Shown here: positions 1 to 5,117 of the stretch, one piece after another
Numbering within the stretch: the first letter of the stretch is position 1
How the letters are laid out: each line of letters starts with the position of its first letter
DNA from: Betaproteobacteria bacterium
GTDB taxonomy: Bacteria; Pseudomonadota; Gammaproteobacteria; Burkholderiales; SG8-39
Direction of reading: 5' to 3'
Assembly (NCBI GenBank): GCA_007280315.1
Contig: QYQC01000005.1
Coordinates: forward strand, 1-8,873
Length of the DNA stretch: 8,873 bases
Position numbers and translations under genes: made by a program
The notes under the pieces: model-generated
Database searches by the model: none
Told to the model about the DNA's origin: nothing
Seen by the model: only the letters and a program-made list of their open reading frames with translations

Positions 1-48
1 CGCAAACCCGCGCCAATACTGGGGCGCGGCTAAAATTGTGCCTCAGAG

Positions 49-435
49 GTGTCAAAGTCAGGTCTGGGCCTGCCCAACGGCGCGCAGCTGGTGATGACCG
101 CGCTGGGCTCGACCGGCGCGGTATTTCTCGGCCTGTCCGCCTACGCGCTCGCGAGCCGCAGAAACTTCAATTTCATCGGCGGCTTTCTCATGGTCGGCAT
201 CCTGGTGGCGTTCCTCGCCGGCCTGGGCGCAATGTTCTTCAATATGCCGGGGCTGTCGCTGGCGGTATCCGCCATGTTCGTGCTGCTGATGTCGGGGCTG
301 ATCCTGTACCAGACCAGCGAAATCATCCACGGCGGCGAGACCAACTACATCATGGCCACGGTGACGCTGTACGTGTCGATCTTCAACCTGTTTACCAGCC
401 TGCTGCACCTGCTCGGCTTCGCCAGCCGGGACTAG
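49..435 (+). CDS. yccA: YccA / BAX inhibitor-1 family membrane protein, C-terminal half (5' truncated or disrupted)
   Basis: The product matches the C-terminal half of E. coli YccA, a seven-helix inner-membrane protein of the BI-1 family known as a substrate and modulator of the FtsH protease. What is visible: four hydrophobic segments, the family signature around IIHGGETNYI (about residues 92-101), and an end, LLGFASRD, nearly identical to the E. coli C-terminus. Full-length relatives are about 220 residues; this frame gives 128 from a GTG at 49 and lacks about 95 N-terminal residues with three helices. An in-frame TAA at 31-33 closes the frame upstream, and none of the three frames in 1-60 encodes the expected family sequence. 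Similarity starts near LGLPNGAQ (from about 64). This could be a 5'-deleted remnant, a rearrangement breakpoint or an assembly join. The family call is firm; whether it is functional is doubtful. Confidence 0.8.
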   Translation: MSKSGLGLPNGAQLVMTALGSTGAVFLGLSAYALASRRNFNFIGGFLMVGILVAFLAGLGAMFFNMPGLSLAVSAMFVLLMSGLILYQTSEIIHGGETNYIMATVTLYVSIFNLFTSLLHLLGFASRD

Positions 436-488
436 CGATGACGAAGCGCGCAGCGCCAGGAACCAGGAAGAGCTAGGGACACGTACAT

Positions 489-1778
489 ATGGACCTTTTC
501 AGCATGGAGTTTCTGTCGGCCCTGGCGGCGATCATCGTCATCGACCTGGTGCTTGCCGGGGACAACGCGATCGTCATCGCGCTCGCCGCGCGCAACGTGC
601 CGCGGGCGCGGCAGCGGCAGGCGATCATCTGGGGCACGGCCGGCGCGATCGTGGTGCGCAGCGCGCTCACCCTCGCCGTCGTCTGGTTGCTGCAGGTACC
701 AGGGCTGCTCCTTGCCGGCGGCGTGATGCTGGTGTGGATCGCCTACAAGCTGCTGCTGCCGGAAAACGGCAACGGCGGCGAAGCGCATATCGATGCCGCC
801 GGCACGTTCTGGGGCGCGATCCGCACCATTGTCGTCGCCGATATGGTAATGGGCCTGGACAATGTGCTTGCCGTGGCCGGCGCGGCGCACGGCAGTTTTC
901 TGCTGGTCATCATGGGCCTCTTGATCAGCATCCCGATCGTGGTCTGGGGCAGCACGCTGTTGCTGCGCTTTGTCGAGCGCCACCCGGGCATCGTCTATCT
1001 GGGTTCGGGCGTGCTCGCGCTTACCGCGGCCAAAATGATTTCCGCCGAGCCCCTGCTCAAGGAGGCACTGTCGGCCTATACCCTGACGGTGCCGGCCCTG
1101 TACGCGGTGATCCTCGTTGGTGTTCTGTGGGCCGGCTTCGTGCAGAACCATCGCAAGCTGGAATCCAGAATCAGCGCGCGGCTTGCCGCGTTTGCGCGGC
1201 AGCCCGACGATTGCCCCGCGGACGCGCCGGCATCGAACTTGCACCACGCCGAAGGAGGAAACGCCATGTACAACATACTGGTTCCGGTAGACGGTTCGCG
1301 CAACTCGCAGTTTGCCCTGCCGCACATCCTGCGCACCTACGCGAAGAACCCCGAACTGCGGGTTCACCTGCTGAATGTGCAGCCGCCGTTCTCGCGCCAT
1401 GTTTCCCGGTTCGTGAGCAAACACAACCGCGAGGCCTTCCACCACGACCAGGCGCAAAAGGCGCTGCACCCGGTCAGGGGGGCGCTGGACCGCGCCGGCG
1501 TGCCCTACTGCGTGCACCTGGAAACAGGCGGCGACAAGGCCAGACTGATTACAGATATGGCGCGCGACCTGGGTTGCGACCGCATCCTGATGAGCACCGC
1601 GCGCAAGAACTCGCTCACGCGCATGCTGGAGGATTCGACCACCAACAAGGTGCTCGAACTGACCCCGGTTCCGGTCGAGGTAATCGCGGGCGACGCCGTA
1701 TCCGGGTTCGAGCGCTACGGTATTCCAGCCGGTATCGGCGCATTGCTGGCGCTGATGTTCGCCGCCAGCGTCGATTAA
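489..1778 (+). CDS. TerC-family (YjbE-type) membrane protein fused in frame to a universal stress protein domain
   Basis: One 429-residue frame carries two domains. Residues 1-220 form a TerC/YjbE-type integral membrane protein of about seven helices. It has the paired acidic membrane motifs AGDNAIVI (D25, N26) and GLDNVLAV (D124, N125), with D19 and D118 nearby; in TerC-family manganese exporters these form the metal site. Residues 221-259 are a polar linker. Residues 260-429 are a UspA-type domain opening MYNILVPVDGS. In the USP, the usual nucleotide-loop glycines (G-x2-G-x9-G-S/T) are missing: the stretch reads MSTARKNSLTRMLEDSTT, so ATP binding is unlikely. A final hydrophobic segment (about 410-427) could be an extra membrane anchor. 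The ATG at 489 has AGGGA at 475-479, nine bases upstream. The linker contains an excellent internal ribosome site, so the USP may also be translated alone. Metal export is a family inference; the substrate is unknown. The yccA fragment ends 53 bp upstream. Confidence 0.85.
   Translation: MDLFSMEFLSALAAIIVIDLVLAGDNAIVIALAARNVPRARQRQAIIWGTAGAIVVRSALTLAVVWLLQVPGLLLAGGVMLVWIAYKLLLPENGNGGEAHIDAAGTFWGAIRTIVVADMVMGLDNVLAVAGAAHGSFLLVIMGLLISIPIVVWGSTLLLRFVERHPGIVYLGSGVLALTAAKMISAEPLLKEALSAYTLTVPALYAVILVGVLWAGFVQNHRKLESRISARLAAFARQPDDCPADAPASNLHHAEGGNAMYNILVPVDGSRNSQFALPHILRTYAKNPELRVHLLNVQPPFSRHVSRFVSKHNREAFHHDQAQKALHPVRGALDRAGVPYCVHLETGGDKARLITDMARDLGCDRILMSTARKNSLTRMLEDSTTNKVLELTPVPVEVIAGDAVSGFERYGIPAGIGALLALMFAASVD
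1252..1258 (+). promoter_or_regulatory. Internal Shine-Dalgarno inside the TerC-USP frame
   Basis: AAGGAGG is a full match to the anti-Shine-Dalgarno core and lies seven bases before the in-frame ATG at 1266. It sits in the linker between the membrane and USP domains, where it would be expected if the USP were a separate, translationally coupled gene. Confidence 0.6.
1266..1778 (+). CDS. Possible stand-alone universal stress protein from an internal in-frame start
   Basis: This is an alternative product of the same reading frame. The ATG at 1266 opens exactly where a USP normally begins (MYNILVPVDGS) and is preceded by AAGGAGG at 1252-1258, seven bases from the ATG. That is a stronger initiation signal than the one before the TerC start. 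The product would be 170 residues, a normal USP length with a short hydrophobic C-terminal tail (about residues 151-168). Two readings are possible. An ancestral two-gene operon may have lost the terC stop codon, leaving both a fusion and a free USP. Or a sequencing error may have removed the stop. I cannot decide between them from sequence alone. Confidence 0.5.
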   Translation: MYNILVPVDGSRNSQFALPHILRTYAKNPELRVHLLNVQPPFSRHVSRFVSKHNREAFHHDQAQKALHPVRGALDRAGVPYCVHLETGGDKARLITDMARDLGCDRILMSTARKNSLTRMLEDSTTNKVLELTPVPVEVIAGDAVSGFERYGIPAGIGALLALMFAASVD

Positions 1779-1791
1779 CTTCCCGCGTCGG

Positions 1792-1850
1792 GCCGGGCGC
1801 GCCCGATCCAAGCCTGGTCGCGCCCGGCGAGCGAGCGCCCGCACGCTCGC
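1792..1850 (+). terminator. Tandem G+C-rich hairpins after the TerC-USP gene
   Basis: Arms GCCGGGCGCG (1792-1801) and CGCGCCCGGC (1819-1828) are perfect 10-bp complements around a 17-base loop. A second hairpin has arms GCGAGCG (1831-1837) and CGCTCGC (1844-1850) with a 6-base loop. They start 14 bp after the TerC-USP stop. There is no T-run, so this is not a classic intrinsic terminator. It could be a Rho-associated or RNA-stabilising 3' structure. The arms are visible; the function is inferred. Confidence 0.35.
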
Positions 1851-1990
1851 GGCCGCGAGGCGCTACACTACGCCCTGCCCTTAGACTCGGACCGGAGCGG
1901 ACATTCCCGCGCAAGCTTACCGTTCGGCCTGTTGCGCCAGACCAGCCTCGAATCTGATCGAACAATCAACATCACACAAAGGAATATTGC

Positions 1991-2401
1991 ATGAGACATC
2001 GAATATTTTCCGTCGCCTTGCTTCTGGCGCTCGCTCTGCAGATCGGCATCGCCGCCGCCGACGACTTGATCAAGACCGACACCGTTGTCGGCACCGGCAA
2101 AGAGGCGGTCGCCGGCGCGACGGTGCAGGTCCATTACACCGGCTGGCTGCACGATCCCAAGGCGGCGGACAAGCACGGCGCGAAATTCGACAGTTCGATC
2201 GGCCGCGGCCCGTTCAGTTTCCCGCTGGGCGCGGGCAGGGTGATCAAGGGCTGGGACCAGGGCGTGGCAGGAATGAAGGCAGGCGGCAAGCGCACGCTGA
2301 TCATCCCGAGCGAACTCGGCTACGGCCAGCGCGGCGCCGGCGGCTTGATTCCGCCGGGTGCGACGCTGGTATTCGACGTCGAGCTGCTCGACGTCAAGTA
2401 G
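1991..2401 (+). CDS. Exported FKBP-type peptidyl-prolyl cis-trans isomerase
   Basis: This is a 136-residue single-domain FKBP with an N-terminal signal peptide: basic MRHR, a hydrophobic core, and a likely signal peptidase I cut after A23 (AAA-DD). It should therefore act in the periplasm, catalysing cis-trans isomerisation of prolyl bonds during protein folding. Aligned with FKBP12, the active-site pocket is intact: Y49, F66, D67, F77, V84, I85, W88, Y111 and F128. The stretches VHYTGWL, FPLGAGRVIKGWDQG and LIPPGATLVFDVELLDV are diagnostic. The start is supported by AAAGGAA at 1978-1984, six bases before the ATG. The 212-bp spacer upstream must hold its promoter, but I see no convincing -35/-10 pair there. 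It is probably the first gene of the cluster running to 4318, although 65 bp separate it from the next gene. Confidence 0.93.
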   Translation: MRHRIFSVALLLALALQIGIAAADDLIKTDTVVGTGKEAVAGATVQVHYTGWLHDPKAADKHGAKFDSSIGRGPFSFPLGAGRVIKGWDQGVAGMKAGGKRTLIIPSELGYGQRGAGGLIPPGATLVFDVELLDVK

Positions 2402-2406
2402 GCGCG

Positions 2407-2418
2407 GCGCGCGCGCGC
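2407..2418. repeat. Alternating GC tract (GC)6
   Basis: Twelve bases of strictly alternating G and C lie in the short spacer after the FKBP gene. Such tracts can adopt Z-form DNA or act as simple length-variable repeats. No function can be assigned. Confidence 0.3.
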
Positions 2419-2466
2419 AGCAAGGGGATACGGCCAGCGCCCATTGAGCAGGACGAAGGAGCAGAC

Positions 2467-3075
2467 ATGGCGACACCGATCGATTTCTACTTCGACTTTT
2501 CTTCACCCTACGGTTACTTCGCCAGCACCAAGATAGACGCGCTCGGCGCCAGACACGGACGCGAGGTACGGTGGCGGCCGTACCTGCTCGGCGCCGCGAT
2601 GAAAATTACCGGCGGCGCGCCGCTGCCCAGCATACCGATGAAAGGCGATTACGCGCGGCGCGACTTTGCCCGCAGCGCAAAGTTTTACGGCGTGGAATAC
2701 AAGCTGCCATCGGTATTTCCCATTTCGTCGCAGGCGCCGGCGCGGGCGTTTTACTGGGAGAATGCGAAGGACCCGGCCAAAGCGAAGGCGCTGGCTGCCG
2801 CGCTGTATCGCGCTTATTTCGTCGATGACATCAACATTTCCAATCCGGATGACACCGTCGCCGTGTGCGCGAAGCTGGGCTATCAGGCGGACGAAGTGCG
2901 CGCCGCCATCAACGACCCGGCGATCAAGGAACTGGTGAAGACCGAAGTCGACAATGCGATCAAACGCGGTGCCTTCGGCTCGCCCTACATTTTCGTCGAC
3001 GATCAGGCGTTCTGGGGCGCCGACCGTCTGGAGCAGATCGAGAAATGGCTCGCCAGCGGCGGCTGGACCTATTGA
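2467..3075 (+). CDS. 2-hydroxychromene-2-carboxylate isomerase / DsbA-like (GST kappa type) protein
   Basis: This is a 202-residue thioredoxin-fold protein of the HCCA isomerase/GST-kappa family. The N-terminal strand DFYFDFSSPYGY (residues 6-17) places S13 where the Pseudomonas NahD enzyme has its glutathione-contacting Ser11, and there is no CxxC. The C-terminal GSPYIFVDDQAFWGADRL (171-188) holds the cis-proline loop and the FWG-x-DRL signature. The expected helical insertion lies between. With no signal peptide it should be cytoplasmic. Characterised relatives isomerise HCCA in naphthalene degradation using glutathione. No other aromatic-degradation gene is present here, so a more general glutathione-dependent isomerase or transferase role is as likely. 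The ATG at 2467 has AAGGAG at 2456-2461, five bases upstream. The next gene starts 13 bp after its stop. Confidence 0.88.
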   Translation: MATPIDFYFDFSSPYGYFASTKIDALGARHGREVRWRPYLLGAAMKITGGAPLPSIPMKGDYARRDFARSAKFYGVEYKLPSVFPISSQAPARAFYWENAKDPAKAKALAAALYRAYFVDDINISNPDDTVAVCAKLGYQADEVRAAINDPAIKELVKTEVDNAIKRGAFGSPYIFVDDQAFWGADRLEQIEKWLASGGWTY

Positions 3076-3088
3076 AGCGGATGACCCA

Positions 3089-3352
3089 ATGAACATCGAG
3101 AAGATCAAGGTACGGATGGAAAACGGGCAGCTGATGGAGGTGGTGGTGCTGAACAAGCGCGCCAGCGCCATCGAGATCGTGCTCGGCGAGGGCATACACA
3201 ATGTGAAGTGCACCCTGTCGCCGACCCGAAACGGCCTGTCCTACGCCGGCAGCGTCATGGGGCGCGAAATCATTTACGAGCGCAGCCGCGATCAGGTGCA
3301 GGCGGACATCGACATTCACAACCCGACGCTGCACAAATCCGGCCGGCGCTGA
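3089..3352 (+). CDS. Small conserved-looking protein of unknown function
   Basis: This 87-residue protein begins MNIEKIKVRMENGQLMEV. I cannot assign a function. It is soluble and charged, with no signal peptide, membrane segment or cysteine pair; its single cysteine is in NVKCTLSP. Alternating hydrophobic residues (IKVRM, MEVVVL, AIEIVL, VKCTL) suggest a small beta-rich fold. The C-terminal half, SVMGREIIYERSRDQVQADIDI, looks helical or extended. It sits 13 bp after the HCCA-isomerase stop and 6 bp before the MDR start, strongly suggesting co-transcription and translational coupling. No strong Shine-Dalgarno precedes the ATG at 3089. An ATG at 3081 is out of frame and stops after three codons. 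The same frame stays open further upstream inside the previous gene, but that part reads as a shadow. Confidence 0.75.
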   Translation: MNIEKIKVRMENGQLMEVVVLNKRASAIEIVLGEGIHNVKCTLSPTRNGLSYAGSVMGREIIYERSRDQVQADIDIHNPTLHKSGRR

Positions 3353-3358
3353 CTTCGC

Positions 3359-4318
3359 ATGGCCAGCATGCAAGCCGTCATCTACGACCAGTTCGGCGAC
3401 GAATCGGTATTGTCGCTGCGCGAAACCGAGCAGCCGCAACCGGCGCGCGGCGAAGTGCAGGTGCGTGTGCGCATGGCCAGCCTGAATCCGGTCGACTACA
3501 AACTGCGCAGCGGCATGCTGCGCATGGTCGGCCGCCCCAAACGCCCGGCCATCACCGGCAAGGATTTCGCCGGCGAAATCAGCGCGCTCGGCGCGGACGT
3601 AGAAGGCTACACACTGGGCCAGCGGGTATTCGGATCGGTCGATCCGCTGGGCGGACGCGGCAGCTGCGCGCAGTTTGTCGCACTCGCAACGGACCTGATC
3701 GCGCCAACCCCGGACAATCTGAGCGACGAAGTGGCGGCGAGCCTGCCGGTGGCCTCGGGCACCGCACTGCAGTCGCTCACCGACATCGCGGGGCTGCAAG
3801 GCGGCCAGTCGGTGCTGATCACTGGCGCCTCGGGCGCCGTGGGCGCAAGCGCCGTCCAGTTCGCACGTTCCATCGGCGCAAACATCACCGGCGTATGCGG
3901 CACGGGCAACATCGAGTATGTGCGCTCGATCGGCGCCGATCAGGTGATCGACTACAACAGCAATGACTGGCTGCAACTCGACCGGCAATTCGATCTGGTG
4001 TTCGACGCCGCGGCCGTCGGCGGTTTCGCCCAGGCGCGGCCGCTCCTGGCGCGAAGCGGCATCTATATCAACACCATGCCCCGTGCAGCGCTCTATTGGT
4101 GGGCGCTCGCCGCGCTGGCGAGTTCAAGGCAGCGCTGCGTGCCGTTCATGCTCAAGACCACTACGGCGTTGCTGCGGCGGCTGGCCCAGTTCGCTGCCGA
4201 AGGCGTCATCGTGCCGCACATTCACGAGATCATCGAACTGAAAGACGTGGCGCAGGCGCAGCGCCGCATGAAGAAAGGCAAAGTGCACGGCAAGATATGC
4301 GTGCGCGTCGATGCCTGA
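3359..4318 (+). CDS. MDR-superfamily NAD(P)-dependent oxidoreductase (quinone oxidoreductase type, zinc-free)
   Basis: This 319-residue medium-chain dehydrogenase/reductase has a GroES-like N-terminal half, with ASLNPVDYKLRSG at 40-52 and GKDFAGEI near 67-74. A Rossmann nucleotide-binding half follows, with ITGASGAVGASAVQFAR (154-170) matching the quinone oxidoreductase/enoyl reductase pattern. The catalytic and structural zinc ligands of alcohol dehydrogenases are absent. Such enzymes reduce quinones or alpha,beta-unsaturated carbonyls with NADPH; the substrate here is unknown. The end GKVHGKICVRV is the typical family close. The start is taken as ATG 3359, six bases after the previous stop, with little Shine-Dalgarno signal, implying coupling. 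ATG 3368 (MQAVIYDQFG) fits the family N-terminus equally well. Beside a GST-fold protein, a detoxification or carbonyl-stress role is plausible but unproven. It converges on hemG with 19 bp between the stops. Confidence 0.9.
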   Translation: MASMQAVIYDQFGDESVLSLRETEQPQPARGEVQVRVRMASLNPVDYKLRSGMLRMVGRPKRPAITGKDFAGEISALGADVEGYTLGQRVFGSVDPLGGRGSCAQFVALATDLIAPTPDNLSDEVAASLPVASGTALQSLTDIAGLQGGQSVLITGASGAVGASAVQFARSIGANITGVCGTGNIEYVRSIGADQVIDYNSNDWLQLDRQFDLVFDAAAVGGFAQARPLLARSGIYINTMPRAALYWWALAALASSRQRCVPFMLKTTTALLRRLAQFAAEGVIVPHIHEIIELKDVAQAQRRMKKGKVHGKICVRVDA

Positions 4319-4337
4319 CGCGGCGCCCTGATCCGGT

Positions 4338-4880
4338 CTACGCCTTGTACAGTCGTCCGGCGTACTCGCTGGCGAATCGCCCCACCGCCGCCCAGTCGGT
4401 GTACTCGTAGTCGCGCGAGGTATCGGTTTCCCCGCCGCCCAGGCCGACGAACACGATCATCACCCGGCGTTTGATCGGACCGTAGAGGCTGTACCTCACC
4501 GCGCCGGCGATGCTCGCCGTCAGTTGCGGCCGCCAGCCGGTTCTTCGCAGGAATTTGTCCATGTAGCGCTGCGCCGCCGCGGGTTTCGGGCGTGGCCCGC
4601 CTGCGCTCAGACTCACAGAGAAAAAAGCGCACATGCGCTGCTCCAGCGCATCGCGATGCCGGCGCACCAAGGCCCGCAGATAGGCGGGATGGTGGCCATA
4701 GTGAATCGATGCGCCGACGATCACCCCGTCGTAGGCGCGAAAATCCAGCCCTTCAGGCGCGGTGTCGGCCGGCAGCATTTCCACGCTGTGCGCCTTTTCG
4801 CGCAGCGTATGCGCCATGCGCTCGGCAATGAGTTTGGTCTGGCCTTCGGTGCTGGCGTAGAGCAACAGGATGCGGGACAT
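4338..4880 (-). CDS. hemG: Menaquinone-dependent protoporphyrinogen IX dehydrogenase (HemG)
   Basis: This 180-residue flavodoxin-fold protein is close to E. coli HemG in length and sequence. It has the FMN phosphate loop YASTEGQT (8-15), IVGASIHYGHH (54-64), FFSVSLSAGGPRPKP (86-100) and the YMDKFL helix. It also has the HemG-specific tail with WRP (116-118), IAGAVRYSLYGP, GGGETDT (148-154) and YTDW (160-163). HemG passes electrons from protoporphyrinogen IX to the quinone pool, the penultimate step of haem synthesis, at the inner face of the membrane. No other haem gene is in the window. The ATG at 4880 has no Shine-Dalgarno: the preceding minus-strand bases are pyrimidine-rich (CCTATTCCCC). 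A -10-like GATAAT at 4896-4891 lies so close that a near-leaderless transcript is conceivable, but no matching -35 is seen. Confidence 0.92.
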   Translation of the reverse strand: MSRILLLYASTEGQTKLIAERMAHTLREKAHSVEMLPADTAPEGLDFRAYDGVIVGASIHYGHHPAYLRALVRRHRDALEQRMCAFFSVSLSAGGPRPKPAAAQRYMDKFLRRTGWRPQLTASIAGAVRYSLYGPIKRRVMIVFVGLGGGETDTSRDYEYTDWAAVGRFASEYAGRLYKA

Positions 4881-4934
4881 GGGGAATAGGATTATCGGAT
4901 GCTATGTTGGATGAGTTTGCCGCTGCTGCCGGAC

Positions 4935-4954
4935 GCGATGCGATGCGATGCGAT
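4935..4954. repeat. Four tandem copies of GCGAT
   Basis: Four exact head-to-tail 5-bp units occupy 4935-4954, in the 237-bp spacer between the divergent hemG and histidine kinase genes. A pentanucleotide array of this kind can change length by slippage. Here it lies between the two promoter regions, not inside a gene. The rest of the spacer is unremarkable except for the candidate promoter at 5028-5056. Confidence 0.7.
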
Positions 4955-5027
4955 ACCGGCGAGATGATGCGCGAGCGGGGAAGCGAAGTCAATCGCAGGA
5001 ATTCGATACGATCGGGCGCGGGATCGG

Positions 5028-5056
5028 TTGCCTGGATCACAGGTTAATGGTATTAG
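5028..5056 (+). promoter_or_regulatory. Candidate sigma-70 extended -10 promoter for the histidine kinase
   Basis: TTGCCT (5028-5033, 4 of 6 to the -35 consensus) is followed by a 17-base spacer and TATTAG (5051-5056, 4 of 6 to the -10). TG at 5048-5049 supplies the extended -10 dinucleotide one base upstream. The start of transcription would be near 5063, in a locally A+T-rich patch (5044-5069). This leaves a leader of about 55 bases before the ribosome site at 5104-5110. If correct, the TTG at 5028 is a promoter element and not a translation start. Confidence 0.45.
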
Positions 5057-5103
5057 ACTATTTGATTTGAGCGGGTCGCGCGGACCGTTTCAAAGCCGCG
5101 CAA

Positions 5104-5110
5104 AGGGAGA
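5104..5110 (+). promoter_or_regulatory. Ribosome binding site that decides the histidine kinase start
   Basis: AGGGAGA at 5104-5110 is the only good purine-rich site near the 5' end of the kinase. It is seven bases from an in-frame CTG at 5118 and 13 from a TTG at 5124. The first in-frame ATG, at 5157, is 46 bases away with no ribosome site of its own. Confidence 0.5.
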
Positions 5111-5117
5111 ATCCAAA

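Noticed and set aside
438..476. Twelve-codon peptide frame (MTKRAAPGTRKS) between yccA and terC
   Set aside because: Too short, no ribosome site of its own and no conservation evidence; probably chance.
436..488. Manganese (yybP-ykoY) riboswitch upstream of the TerC gene
   Set aside because: This was sought because TerC genes often carry one, but the spacer is only 53 bp and shows no matching structure.
432..1844. 470-residue open frame on the minus strand opposite TerC-USP
   Set aside because: It is rich in Arg, His, Gln and Gly with no recognisable domain and mirrors the codon structure of a well-supported plus-strand gene; a shadow of high G+C coding DNA.
734..1957. 407-residue plus-strand frame overlapping TerC-USP in another phase
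   Set aside because: Arg-rich composition without domains, running through the hairpin region; not a gene.
1850..1990. Promoter for the FKBP gene
   Set aside because: TTGCGC at 1932 and AACAAT at 1961 can be picked out, but the spacing (23 bases) is wrong and no other pair fits.
2960..3988. 342-residue minus-strand frame opposite the small protein and MDR gene
   Set aside because: It covers parts of three supported plus-strand genes, has low-complexity Ala/Arg/His composition and no motif; a shadow frame.
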